Positions 16,774 to 25,060 of a stretch of 45,145 nt of DNA are shown here, piece after piece (the stretch's first letter is position 1; each line of letters begins with the position of its first letter). A program made the position numbers and the translations under genes. The DNA comes from JBBECF01 sp040881945. Lineage in GTDB: Bacteria > Pseudomonadota > Alphaproteobacteria > Dongiales > Dongiaceae. Below the pieces are notes generated by a model. It ran no database searches and was not told where the DNA came from. It was given only the letters and a program-made list of their open reading frames with translations. The stretch lies in assembly GCA_040881945.1 (NCBI GenBank), contig JBBECF010000023.1, positions 1 to 45,145 on the forward strand, written 5' to 3'.

Positions 16774-17883
16774 CTATGGACCGCGCCGGTAGGTTTCCAG
16801 CACATCGTCGCCGGCCGCCACCACGCCGGTGCGGCGGAACGACGGCGCTTCGGCCAGCCGCGCGACGCCGAGCGCCGCCGCCGCCGGCAGGGCGTCGCCG
16901 CCGAGCACGCTCGGCGCCCGGAACCAGGCGACGCGGTCGACCAGCCCGGCCTGCAGCAGCGCCGCCGTCAGGCGGCTGCCGCCTTCGACCAGGACGCGGG
17001 TGAGGCCGCGGTGGCCGAGCGCCTGCAGCGCCGCCGGCAGGGACAGGCCGCCCGTGGGATCGGCGGCGACCTCGATGATCTCGACGCCGCATTCGGTAAG
17101 GGCGCGGCGGCGCGCCGGGTCGGCGTCGGCGCGCGTGACCACCCAGGTCGGCAGCTCGCGCGCGCCCGCCGCCAGCCGCGCGGCCGGCGGCAGCCGCAAC
17201 CGACCGTCGAGCACGACGCGGACCGGCGAGCGGTCGGTCAGACCCGGCAGGCGGCAGGTCAGCAGCGGATCGTCGGCGAGCGCCGTGCCGCTGCCGATCA
17301 GCACGGCGTCATGACCGGCGCGCAGCAGGTGGCCGCGCCGGCGCGCGGCTTCGCCGGTCACCCAGCGGCTGTCGCCGCCGGAAGCGGCGATGCGCCCGTC
17401 GAGCGAGGTCGCGAGCTTGAGCGTGACCAGCGGGCGCCCGGCGCGCACGCGCAGGAGAAAGCCGGCGTTCAGCTCCTCCGCCTCGGCGGCGAGGGCGCCG
17501 AGCGCGACCGGGATGCCGGCGGCGCGCAGCTTTGCTACGCCGCCGCCGGAGACGCGCGGGTCGGGATCCTCGATGGCGATGACGGCACGGGCGATCCCGG
17601 CGCCGATCAGCGCCTCGGCGCAGGGCGGCGTGCCGCCCCAGTGGGCGCAGGGCTCGAGACTGACATAGACGGTGGCGCCGCGCGCCAGCGCGCCGGCCCG
17701 CGCCGTCGCCTCGGTCTCGGCATGCGGCCGCCCGCCGGCCTGTGTCCAGCCGCGGCCGACGACGTGGCCGCCTTGCACCAGGACGCAGCCGACCGCCGGA
17801 TTCGGCCAGACCCGCCCGAGGCCGCGCCGCGCCAGCGCCAGCGCCGCCCGCATGTGCGACTCGTCAGCCTGGTCGAGTCCCAT
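16774..17883 (-). CDS. ribD: Bifunctional riboflavin deaminase/reductase RibD
   Basis: RibD deaminates the pyrimidine intermediate and then reduces its ribosyl side chain. In the 369-aa product, the N-terminal deaminase domain has zinc-site motifs HAE (54-56) and PCAHWGGTPPC (78-88). The C-terminal reductase domain has TLKLATSLDGRIA, SRWVTGE and VLVEGGSRL. I chose the ATG at 17883, which follows a GGAG/GGGGA-type site; an in-frame ATG at 17916 is less likely. It is first in the rib operon. I looked for an FMN riboswitch upstream and saw none; a repeat fills that space. Confidence 0.95.
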   Translation of the reverse strand: MGLDQADESHMRAALALARRGLGRVWPNPAVGCVLVQGGHVVGRGWTQAGGRPHAETEATARAGALARGATVYVSLEPCAHWGGTPPCAEALIGAGIARAVIAIEDPDPRVSGGGVAKLRAAGIPVALGALAAEAEELNAGFLLRVRAGRPLVTLKLATSLDGRIAASGGDSRWVTGEAARRRGHLLRAGHDAVLIGSGTALADDPLLTCRLPGLTDRSPVRVVLDGRLRLPPAARLAAGARELPTWVVTRADADPARRRALTECGVEIIEVAADPTGGLSLPAALQALGHRGLTRVLVEGGSRLTAALLQAGLVDRVAWFRAPSVLGGDALPAAAALGVARLAEAPSFRRTGVVAAGDDVLETYRRGP

Positions 17884-17938
17884 CGTCCCCAATCTCCGTG
17901 CGCAACGATCGATCACAGGCGTCGGCGCACCCGCCTAG

Positions 17939-18199
17939 CCTTTCGTCGCCGTATCCCACGCGCCGCCTACGGGATTCACACATCTCCATGCACTGGACCG
18001 ACAAATTGGCCGCATGTCGATCCTGCGTCCTTCGACAAGCTCAGGATGAGGGGAAATCTTCGTGGCACAAAGAAAACACCTCATCCTGAGCCTGTCGAAG
18101 GACGCACGTTGCTCGTCCCAGTCTCCGGCAACCCAATGAAGCGACTCGAGAACTTGTGTGAATGCCGTAGCCGGCGCGGGAGGCGGAGAGGAAGAAAGG
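17939..18199. repeat. Composite inverted repeat with REP core between ribD and nrdR
   Basis: The 360-nt gap 17884-18243 holds no gene. Most of it is two inverted copies of a unit of roughly 110 nt. The cores are near-perfect (18024-18051 against 18079-18106, containing CCTTCGACAAGCTCAGGATG). The outer parts, 17939-17985 and 18143-18199, are more diverged but still clearly complementary (for example GGATTCACACA against TGTGTGAATGCC). The core is the same REP-like word found at 21299 and 23367 in this window, but only here does it carry the extra outer arms. Confidence 0.8.
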
Positions 18200-18243
18200 A
18201 GCGAAGCCGCTCGCTTGCCCTGCGAACCTGAATGATAATCGGT

Positions 18244-18702
18244 TCAGTCCTTGTCGGCACCGAGCCTGCCTACGAAATCCCCGAAATCCTTGGCCTCGCG
18301 GAAATTGCGGTAGACCGAGGCGAACCGCACGTAGGCGACCTGGTCGAGATTGGCGAGCGCGTCCATCACCATCTCGCCGATTGCCGCCGTCGGGATTTCG
18401 CTTTCCCCGGAGCTTTCCAGGCGCCGCACGATGCCGTTGACGACGCGCTCGACGCGCTCGGCCTCGACCGGCCGCTTGCGCAACGCGATCTGAATCGAGC
18501 GCATCAGCTTGTCGCGGTCGAACGGCTCGCGCTGGCCATTGCTCTTGACCACCGTCAGCTCGCGCAACTGCACCCGCTCGAACGTGGTGAAGCGGGCGCC
18601 GCAGTTCGGACATTGCCGCCGGCGGCGGATCGCCGAATTGTCCTCGGTCGGCCGCGAATCCTTGACCTGGGTGTCTTCGTTTCCGCAGAACGGGCAACGC
18701 AT
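18244..18702 (-). CDS. nrdR: Transcriptional repressor NrdR
   Basis: The 152-aa regulator represses ribonucleotide reductase genes in response to ATP/dATP. The zinc ribbon has C3, C6, C31 and C34 (MRCPFCGNEDTQVKDSRPTE and RRQCPNCGARFTTFER). An ATP-cone domain follows (about 49-139), with VVKSNGQREPFDRDKL and YVRFASVYRNF. It lies 55 nt downstream of glyA on the same strand, a common alphaproteobacterial arrangement. The length is typical. Confidence 0.96.
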   Translation of the reverse strand: MRCPFCGNEDTQVKDSRPTEDNSAIRRRRQCPNCGARFTTFERVQLRELTVVKSNGQREPFDRDKLMRSIQIALRKRPVEAERVERVVNGIVRRLESSGESEIPTAAIGEMVMDALANLDQVAYVRFASVYRNFREAKDFGDFVGRLGADKD

Positions 18703-18757
18703 GATTCGGGCCTTCCGCTCAGTGCCAACCTAAAGCGCGGCCGCGGCCGCCGCCGAC

Positions 18758-20068
18758 TCAGGCCCGTTCGAGCCCAGGATAGATGGCGAAGCGGTGGCAC
18801 AGGTCGCGCACCTCCTCGCGCACCGCGCGCTCCGCCGCCGCGTTGTCGGTCGGATTGGCGGCGAGCCCGTCGAGGACCTTCACGATCAGACGTCCGACCT
18901 GGCGGAACTCGGCCGGGCCGAAGCCGCGGGTCGTGCCCGCCGGCGTGCCCAACCGAACGCCGGAGGTCACCGTCGGCTTCTCGGGATCGAACGGAATGCC
19001 ATTCTTGTTGCAAGTGATACCGGCGGCCTCGAGGCTGGCCTCGGCGGCCTTGCCGGTCAGCCGCTTGGGCCGCAGGTCGACGAGCATCAGGTGCGTGTCG
19101 GTGCCGCCCGAGACGATGGCGAGGCCGGCATCGACGAGCACCGACGCGAGCGTCCTGGCGTTCTCGACCACGGTCCGGGCATAGACCTGGAATTCCGGCC
19201 GCAGCGCCTCGCCGAAGGCCACCGCCTTGGCGGCGATGACATGCATCAGCGGTCCGCCCTGCAGCCCCGGGAAGATGGCCGAGTTGATCTTCTTGCCGAG
19301 ATCCTCGTCCATCGACAGGATCATGCCGCCGCGCGGGCCGCGCAGGGTCTTGTGCGTCGTCGTGGTGACGACGTGGGCGTGCGGCAGCGGGCTCGGATGC
19401 GCACCGCCGGCGACCAGGCCGGCGAAATGCGCCATGTCGACCATGAGAATCGCGCCGACCGAATCGGCGATCGCGCGGAACCGGGCGAAGTCGATGACCC
19501 GCGGATAGGCCGACCCGCCGGCGATGATCAGCCGCGGCTTGTGCTGGCGGGCGAGACGGTCGACCTCGTCGAAGTCGATGCGCGCGTCCTCGCGCCGCAC
19601 GCCGTATTGGACGGCGTTGAACCACTTGCCCGACAGGTTCGGCGGCGCGCCGTGCGTGAGGTGGCCGCCGGCGGCGAGCGACATACCGAGGATCGTGTCG
19701 CCGGGCTGACACAGCGCCAACATGACGCCCTGGTTGGCCTGCGCCCCGGAATGCGGCTGGACGTTCACGAAGGGGCAGCCGAACAGCTTCTTGGCCCGCT
19801 CGATGGCGAGTGTCTCGGCCACGTCGACGAATTCGCAGCCGCCGTAGTAGCGGCGGCCGGGATAGCCTTCGGCGTATTTGTTGGTGAGCACCGTGCCCTG
19901 CGCCTCGAGCACCGCCGCGGAGACGATGTTCTCCGAGGCGATCAGTTCGATCTGGTCCTGCTGCCGGCGCACCTCGTTGCGGATGGCGGCGAACAGCTCC
20001 GGGTCGCGATCGGCCAACCGGCCGGTGAAGAAATCGGCGGCGGCGGTGGCGGCGGGGGCATGAAGCAT
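18758..20068 (-). CDS. glyA: Serine hydroxymethyltransferase (canonical copy)
   Basis: GlyA interconverts serine and glycine with tetrahydrofolate and supplies one-carbon units. The 436-aa product keeps the canonical active site: ELIASENIVS, LTNKYAEGYPGRRYYGGCE with its tyrosines, PHSGAQAN, and TTTTHKTLRGPRGG with the PLP lysine at 240 preceded by histidine. The ATG at 20068 gives the normal length. It is one of two glyA-like genes in the window; the other, at 33893, differs at several of these positions. rpiB lies 38 nt upstream and nrdR downstream on the same strand. Confidence 0.97.
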   Translation of the reverse strand: MLHAPAATAAADFFTGRLADRDPELFAAIRNEVRRQQDQIELIASENIVSAAVLEAQGTVLTNKYAEGYPGRRYYGGCEFVDVAETLAIERAKKLFGCPFVNVQPHSGAQANQGVMLALCQPGDTILGMSLAAGGHLTHGAPPNLSGKWFNAVQYGVRREDARIDFDEVDRLARQHKPRLIIAGGSAYPRVIDFARFRAIADSVGAILMVDMAHFAGLVAGGAHPSPLPHAHVVTTTTHKTLRGPRGGMILSMDEDLGKKINSAIFPGLQGGPLMHVIAAKAVAFGEALRPEFQVYARTVVENARTLASVLVDAGLAIVSGGTDTHLMLVDLRPKRLTGKAAEASLEAAGITCNKNGIPFDPEKPTVTSGVRLGTPAGTTRGFGPAEFRQVGRLIVKVLDGLAANPTDNAAAERAVREEVRDLCHRFAIYPGLERA

Positions 20069-20106
20069 GGGGTCTCCGTTTCGGGCTCGGGTTGCCGGTC
20101 GGCCGG

Positions 20107-20541
20107 TCAGGACAGCTTGCCGACGCGCCGCGCGTGCCGGCCGCCCTCGAACGGCGTCGTGAAAAAAGTCCGCAGGCAGTCCTTGGCGGCCTCGACCCCG
20201 ATCAGCCGGGCGCCGAGCGCGAGGACATTGGCGTCGTTGTGCGCCCGCGCCAGCCGGGCGCCGCTCGCGTCGCTGCAGACCGCGGCGCGGAGGTGGCGGT
20301 GGCGATTGGCGGCGATGCCGATGCCGATGCCGGAACCGCAGACGAGCACGCCCCGGCCGGCGCGCCCGGCGCCCATCGCGGCCGCCAGCGCATCGGCGAT
20401 ATCCGGATAGTCGACCGGCTCGGCGCTGCCGGTGCCGAGATCGAGCACGGCAAGCCCCATCGCCTCGAGCTCGCGCTTGAGCGTCTCCTTCAGTTCGTAG
20501 CCGGCGTGGTCCGCGGCGACGGCGATCGTTTCTAACGGCAT
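20107..20541 (-). CDS. rpiB: Ribose-5-phosphate isomerase B
   Basis: The 144-aa RpiB/LacAB-family enzyme interconverts ribose 5-phosphate and ribulose 5-phosphate. Family motifs are VAADHAGYELKE, DYPDIA, GVLVCGSGIGIGIAANR (with the catalytic cysteine) and ARAHNDANVLALGAR. I chose the ATG at 20541 (MPLETIAVAADHAG) rather than the in-frame start at 20616, which adds a non-conserved leader. It is transcribed with glyA and diverges from the MucR-family gene. Confidence 0.94.
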   Translation of the reverse strand: MPLETIAVAADHAGYELKETLKRELEAMGLAVLDLGTGSAEPVDYPDIADALAAAMGAGRAGRGVLVCGSGIGIGIAANRHRHLRAAVCSDASGARLARAHNDANVLALGARLIGVEAAKDCLRTFFTTPFEGGRHARRVGKLS

Positions 20542-20717
20542 GGCGCGCCGCAAACCCCCCGCGAATTTGCAAGCCCGATTCGTACCATATCTCGCCGGGG
20601 GAAGCCACCCCGCCACAAGTTATGGCGGGGCGGGCGCGACCGCCGGGTCGGACGGGCAAACGGTGGCCGACCTCGAGACCGTCTGGAAAATGTTGCTGGA
20701 ATAATACTCGTTTCGCA

Positions 20718-20750
20718 TTGACACGCCAAATGACGTGTGCGATGCACACG
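20718..20750 (+). promoter_or_regulatory. Putative promoter and operator of the MucR-family gene
   Basis: A TTGACA hexamer at 20718-20723 is followed by a perfect 7-bp inverted repeat, CGTGTGC-GAT-GCACACG, at 20734-20750. The palindrome covers the place where a -10 element would lie (a weak GATGCA at 20741). The local sequence is AT-richer than its surroundings. Autoregulation is known for Ros/MucR proteins, so this could be an operator, but no footprint evidence exists here. Confidence 0.35.
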
Positions 20751-20791
20751 CGAATTCAAATCATGTTTTCGCATTCGGGAGCACAGGGACA

Positions 20792-21229
20792 ATGCAGGAT
20801 ACCGACAAGACATCGACCGAAGAACTGCTTCACATGACCGCCGAAGTCACCGCCGCCTACGTCAGCAACAACTCGCTGTCGGTCGGCCAGTTGTCGGAGG
20901 TCATCCGCACCATCCACGGCGCGTTGAGCGCCCTCGACGGCGCCGGCGGCGTCGCCGAGCCGCCGACCCCGGCGGTGCCGATCCGCAAGTCGGTGACTCC
21001 GGACTACATCGTCTGCCTGGAGGACGGCAAGAAGCTGAAGATGCTGAAGCGGCACTTGCGCTCCACCTACGGCCTGACGCCCGACCAGTACCGGGCGCGC
21101 TGGGGCCTGCCGGCGGACTACCCCATGGTGGCGCCCACCTATGCGGCGCAGCGCTCGGCCTTCGCCAAGAAGATCGGCCTCGGCCGCAGCCCCGGCGCCA
21201 AGGGCCGTCGCGGGCGCGCGAAGAAGTAG
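20792..21229 (+). CDS. MucR/Ros-family transcriptional regulator
   Basis: This 145-aa regulator is of the alphaproteobacterial Ros/MucR type, which silences or tunes genes for exopolysaccharide, motility and virulence. The N-terminal half is helical (likely oligomerisation). The zinc-finger region is DYIVCLEDGKKLKMLKRHLR (71-90), followed by YGLTPDQYRARWGLPADYPM and a basic C-terminus. C75, D78 and H88 match usual ligand positions, but the fourth (often His) is Thr92, so zinc binding may be altered. The ATG at 20792 follows a CAGGGA site. Confidence 0.88.
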   Translation: MQDTDKTSTEELLHMTAEVTAAYVSNNSLSVGQLSEVIRTIHGALSALDGAGGVAEPPTPAVPIRKSVTPDYIVCLEDGKKLKMLKRHLRSTYGLTPDQYRARWGLPADYPMVAPTYAAQRSAFAKKIGLGRSPGAKGRRGRAKK

Positions 21230-21298
21230 CGCGGGGCCGCCCGCGCTCCGCCGTTTTTCGCGCGCTATTGCCGCCTGACCGTAGGAGACCTCATTTCC

Positions 21299-21374
21299 CT
21301 CATCCTTCGACAAGCTCAGGATGAGGAAAATCAAACGCATAGCGTCCTCACCCTGAGCTTGTCGAAGGGTGAGG
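21299..21374. repeat. REP-like inverted repeat
   Basis: Inverted arms at 21299-21326 and 21346-21374 contain the word CCTTCGACAAGCTCAGGATG and its complement with small changes. A 19-nt spacer separates them. The same core occurs at 18024, 18079 and 23367. It lies in the space between the MucR-family gene and a small ORF, and could form a stable hairpin downstream of the former. Confidence 0.85.
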
Positions 21375-21397
21375 GCGCGGTTTCGCAGAGGTCTACA

Positions 21398-21625
21398 TTG
21401 GAATGGCTCTTGATAATTGTCCTTATGACCGCGGAGGATGACGTCGAACTCGAGCCGATGCAGTTCGCGTCCAAGGCGGAGTGCATCGCCGCGGCGGAAA
21501 CATTCGTGGAGAAGCATCCTGCCTTCGAGCTGCGCTATCCGCCGGACGAAGACGTAATGGCATATCCCGTCCTGCGCTCCTATGTGGAGTGCGTGCCCGA
21601 CCGTCCCCATCCGGAAGTGCCATGA
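21398..21625 (+). CDS. Small hypothetical protein
   Basis: This is a possible 75-aa protein from a TTG start (EWLLIIVLM near the N-terminus, then a polar region EPMQFASKAECIAAAETFVE ending with a cysteine-containing tail). A GAGG site lies just upstream. An alternative ATG at 21425 would remove the hydrophobic N-terminus. I recognise no named family; the pattern of a short hydrophobic start followed by a helix with cysteine resembles many small alphaproteobacterial proteins of unknown function. The stop codon abuts the livJ terminator. Expression is uncertain. Confidence 0.45.
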   Translation: MEWLLIIVLMTAEDDVELEPMQFASKAECIAAAETFVEKHPAFELRYPPDEDVMAYPVLRSYVECVPDRPHPEVP

Positions 21626-21652
21626 AAAAGCCCGGCGCCGAGGCGCCGGGCT
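21625..21652 (-). terminator. Rho-independent terminator of livJ
   Basis: A perfect 11-bp stem (21629-21639 with 21642-21652, core GCCCGGCGCC) lies 25 nt beyond the livJ stop. On the minus strand it is followed by a run of five T (21629-21625). This is a classical intrinsic terminator for the liv genes. Confidence 0.85.
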
Positions 21653-21677
21653 TCATCGTCACGGCAAACCGTGTCGC

Positions 21678-22790
21678 CTACATCTGTTTGTATTCGCCCT
21701 TCGACCAGACGAACCAGACGTATTCGGGATTGAGGACGTCGCCCTTGTTGTCGTAGGTCAGCTTGCCGATCACCGTGTCGAAGGCCTTGCCCCGGATATT
21801 CTCGGAGACCTTCGCCGCATCGGTGGTGCCGGCCGCCTCCACCGCCGCCTTCCAGACCTGCAGGGCGGCATAGGTGTAAAGCGTGTAGCCCTCCGGGTCA
21901 TAGCCCTGGGCCGTGAATTTCGCGACCACGTCCTTGGCGGAGGCCAGCTTGCGCGGGTCCGGCGCAAAGGTCATCAGCGTGCCCTCGCCGGCGTCGCCGG
22001 AGATCGCCCAGAACTCGTTGGTGACGAAGGCATCCTCGCCGAAGAGCTGAGCCTGGAGACCTTGTTCGCGGGCCTGACGGATGATGAGTCCAGCCTCGGT
22101 GTGATAGAGGCCGGCGTAGATGGCGTCGATCTTCGCCGCCTTCATCTTGCTGATGAGGGCGGAGAAGTCCTTGTCGCCCTGGTTGATGGCCTCGTACATG
22201 ACCTCGGTGAGGCCGGCGGCGTTCATGTTCTTCTTGGTCTCGTCGGCGATGCCCTTGCCGTAGGTGCTCTTGTCGTGAAGGATCGCGACGTTCTTGCCCT
22301 TGTACTTGTCGGCGAGGTAGTTGCCGGCGACGATGCCTTGCGCGTCGTCGCGGCCGCAGGTGCGGAAGACGTTGGTCCAGCCCTTCTCCGCCGCGCCCTC
22401 GGTCAGCGCCGGGTTCGTCGAGGCCGGCGTGATCTGAATGATGCCTTCCTCGTTATAGACCTCGGAGGCCGGGATCGACGAGCTGGAGCAGAAATGCCCG
22501 GCGACGAACACCACGCCTTTGGAGGCGAGGTCTTCCGCCACCGCGCGCGCCTGCTTCGGATCGCAGGCATCGTCGCCGACCTCGAGCACGAGCTGCTTGC
22601 CGAGCACGCCGCCGGCGGCGTTGATGTCGGCCACCGCCATTTCGGCGCCGCGCTTCATCTGCTCGCCGAACGAGGCGTATTGCCCGGTGATCGGGCCGGC
22701 GGTGGCGACCGTGATGGTCTCGGCCATGGCGGCCGACGCGCCGAACGCCGCCGCCATGGCGGCGATCAACGGTAGGCTAAGTTTGCGCAT
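21678..22790 (-). CDS. livJ: Branched-chain amino acid ABC transporter substrate-binding protein
   Basis: This 370-aa periplasmic binding protein has a signal peptide (MRKLSLPLIAAMAAAFGASA, cleaved near AMA) and a type I periplasmic-binding fold typical of LivJ/LivK, with GPITGQYASFGEQMKRGAEM, DDACDPKQA, FCSSSSIPASEVYNEEG and FRTCGRDDAQG. It delivers branched-chain or related amino acids to the LivHM permease. It is the last gene of the liv locus, separated from the others by a small membrane protein and an REP element, and ends at a strong terminator. Higher expression of binding protein than permease would fit that layout. Confidence 0.93.
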   Translation of the reverse strand: MRKLSLPLIAAMAAAFGASAAMAETITVATAGPITGQYASFGEQMKRGAEMAVADINAAGGVLGKQLVLEVGDDACDPKQARAVAEDLASKGVVFVAGHFCSSSSIPASEVYNEEGIIQITPASTNPALTEGAAEKGWTNVFRTCGRDDAQGIVAGNYLADKYKGKNVAILHDKSTYGKGIADETKKNMNAAGLTEVMYEAINQGDKDFSALISKMKAAKIDAIYAGLYHTEAGLIIRQAREQGLQAQLFGEDAFVTNEFWAISGDAGEGTLMTFAPDPRKLASAKDVVAKFTAQGYDPEGYTLYTYAALQVWKAAVEAAGTTDAAKVSENIRGKAFDTVIGKLTYDNKGDVLNPEYVWFVWSKGEYKQM

Positions 22791-22970
22791 GAATTGCTCT
22801 CCCTAATTGCGTTATTGCGTTGCGATGCGGCGTCCGCCTTTTCGGTCGGGCGCCCTTGGAAAACCCGACCATGCCGCTGGCGCGGCTCGGCGCGTACTGT
22901 ACCACTTGGCCGGCCGGCGGCAATGATTTCCTCGATCCTCCGCGGCGTCGTTAACCAATCTTAACGACCC

Positions 22971-23315
22971 TCAGCGCAGCTTCTCGCGCCAGGCGAACAG
23001 GCCGGCGCGCTCGTACAGCCACGGGTATTGCGCGACCATCTTGTGCGCCTGGGTCAGGCGGTAGGCGGCGAGCGCGATGGCGACGAGGACGGCGCTGTGG
23101 GTGACGTAGCCGGTGATCGTCAGCAGCTCGCCGCCGAACAGGGCGAAATTCAGGAACCGGTCGGCGGCGCCCAGCATGAGGCCGTAGAGGACGCACTGCC
23201 ACGCCGGACGCCAGGTCTCGGCGAGCGCCTGGCCCATCAGGAACGAGGCGCCGCCAAACAGCACGACCGTGAGGCCGATGAACACCGGCCACGAGGTTCC
23301 CAGCAGGTCTTCCAT
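22971..23315 (-). CDS. DUF6867-like small membrane protein in the liv locus
   Basis: The 114-aa protein has three to four hydrophobic segments (about 8-28, 35-55, 60-90) and the sequence MGQALAETWRPAWQCVLYG. It resembles the DUF6867-type proteins that accompany liv genes in alphaproteobacteria; the family name is from memory. I chose the ATG at 23315 because GGAGGG precedes it at good distance; longer frames reach 23369. Its place between livF and livJ suggests a link with the transporter, but no function is established. Confidence 0.65.
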   Translation of the reverse strand: MEDLLGTSWPVFIGLTVVLFGGASFLMGQALAETWRPAWQCVLYGLMLGAADRFLNFALFGGELLTITGYVTHSAVLVAIALAAYRLTQAHKMVAQYPWLYERAGLFAWREKLR

Positions 23316-23366
23316 ACCCTCCGTCCACCCCCTCATACGCGGCGCAAGACGCTGTAGCTCGGTCCC

Positions 23367-23422
23367 CATCCTTCGACAAGCTCAGGATGAGGACCTCATG
23401 TTGAGCCCGTCGAAACATGAGG
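23367..23422. repeat. REP-like inverted repeat inside the liv locus
   Basis: The arms 23367-23392 and 23394-23422 share the CCTTCGACAAGCTCAGGATG core with the other two copies in this window; the second arm is more diverged (TTGAGCCCGTCGAAACATGAGG). It sits in the 142-nt gap between livF and the small membrane protein. The spacer is only 1 nt, so a tight hairpin would form in the polycistronic RNA. Confidence 0.8.
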
Positions 23423-23457
23423 TCCGACGCACGGTCCCGCCGGCTTCCATTCAATTC

Positions 23458-24168
23458 TCAGTGCCCGCCTTCGAGGTACGCGGCGCGGACCTCGGCGTTG
23501 GCCAGCAGCTCGCGCCCGGTTCCCGAAAGCGCGATGCGGCCATTGACCATGACATAGCCGCGGTGCGCCAGATGCAAGGCGTGATAGGCATTCTGCTCGA
23601 CCAGGAACACGGTCACCTTCTGCTGCTCGTTGATCTCGCGGATCACCTCGAAGATCTGCTTCACCAGCATCGGCGCCAGGCCGAGCGACGGCTCGTCGAG
23701 CAGCAGCAGCCGCGGCCGGCTCATCAGCGCCCGCGCGATCGCCAGCATCTGCTGTTCGCCGCCGGACAGCGTGCCGCCGCGCTGTCCCCGGCGCTGCTCG
23801 AGGATGGGAAACAGGGCGTACACCCGCCGCAGATCCTCGTCGAACTTGGTCTTGTCGGCGGTGAGCGCGCCCATCTGCAGGTTCTCGAGCACCGTCATCC
23901 GCGGGAAGATGCGCCGGCCCTCGGGCGCCTGGGCGAGGCCGCGCCGCATGATCTCGTAGGTCGGCAGGCGCGTGATGTCCTCGCCGTCGAGGACGATCTG
24001 GCCGCGGCGGGCCACCGGGTTGCCGCAGATCGTCATCAACAGGGTCGACTTGCCGGCGCCATTGGCGCCGATCAGCGTGACGATCTCGCCCGCCTCGACT
24101 CGGACATCGACGCCGTGCAGCGCCTCGATGTGACCGTAATTGGTATAGACGCCCGAAACGTTCAGCAT
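23458..24168 (-). CDS. livF: Branched-chain amino acid ABC transporter ATP-binding protein LivF
   Basis: The 236-aa ATPase has Walker A GANGAGKS, the signature LSGGEQQMLAIARALM, Walker B LLLLDEPSLGLAP and the LivF-type C-terminus with VFLVEQNAYHALHLAHRGYV. Together with LivG it powers uptake through LivHM. The gene begins 8 nt after the livG stop. The length is normal. Confidence 0.95.
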   Translation of the reverse strand: MLNVSGVYTNYGHIEALHGVDVRVEAGEIVTLIGANGAGKSTLLMTICGNPVARRGQIVLDGEDITRLPTYEIMRRGLAQAPEGRRIFPRMTVLENLQMGALTADKTKFDEDLRRVYALFPILEQRRGQRGGTLSGGEQQMLAIARALMSRPRLLLLDEPSLGLAPMLVKQIFEVIREINEQQKVTVFLVEQNAYHALHLAHRGYVMVNGRIALSGTGRELLANAEVRAAYLEGGH

Positions 24169-24176
24169 CGCCGTCG

Positions 24177-25060
24177 CTACCCGTCCGCCCGCGGCCTGGA
24201 GGCCGCCAGGTCCCGCGCCACGTCGGCCGGCAGCTCCTCGCTTTCCTCTTCGCCGAGATAGGCGCGGATCACCGCCGGGTCGCTGCGCACCTCGGCGGAC
24301 GTGCCGTCCGCGATCTTGCGGCCGTAGTCGAGCACGACGATGTGGTCGGAAATGCCCATGACGACGCTCATGTCGTGCTCGATGAGCAGCAGGCCGATCC
24401 TGGTCTCATCCCTGATCGACAGCAGCAGGCTGTTGAGGTCGGCCGATTCGCGCGGGTTGAGGCCGGCCGCCGGCTCGTCCAGGCAGAACAGCACCGGCTC
24501 CGTGCACATCGCGCGGGCGATCTCCAGGCGCCGTTGGGCCCCGTAGGGCAGGTTTCCCGCGGACCAGTCCGCGTGCTGCGTCAGGCCCACCTTGTCGAGC
24601 CAGTGCCGGGCAAGCTCCACGGCCAGCCGCTCGGCGCGGACATAGCGCGGCAACCCGAACAGGCCGGCGACGGTGAAGGCCGAGGCCCGCATCAGCTTGT
24701 TGTGCTGGGCGACGATCAGGTTCTCGAGCACCGACATGCCGGAAAACAGGCGGATATTCTGGAAGGTGCGCGCAACCCGGGCACGCTGGGCGATGCGGAA
24801 GCCCTCCGTCCGCTCCAGCAGAAAGCGCCCGTCCGGCCCATCGAGGACGAGGCGGCCGACGGTCGGCTTGTAGAAACCGGTCAAACAGTTGAACACCGTC
24901 GTCTTGCCGGCGCCGTTGGGGCCGATGATGGCGGTGATCTCGCCGTCGCCGGCGGCGAACGACACGTCGTCGATCGCGACCAGGCCGCCGAAGCGCATGG
25001 TCAGATGCTCGACGGTTAGCAGCGGCCGGGCGCCGCTCGGCACGGCATTGCCCGGCTCCG

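Noticed and set aside
16465..18231. 588-codon + frame across ribE and ribD
   Set aside because: Antisense to conserved rib genes; Arg/Gly/Ala-rich translation; the last part runs through the repeat.
17884..18243. FMN riboswitch upstream of ribD
   Set aside because: None of the conserved FMN-aptamer words are present; the gap is filled by an inverted repeat.
20623..20720. Small ORF or RNA gene between rpiB and the MucR-family gene
   Set aside because: Short frames here lack ribosome-binding sites and overlap the promoter region; no conserved RNA structure is apparent.
18024..23422. CRISPR-like repeats
   Set aside because: The repeated CTTCGACAAGCTCAGG words are inverted pairs at three distant intergenic sites, without regular spacing or spacers.
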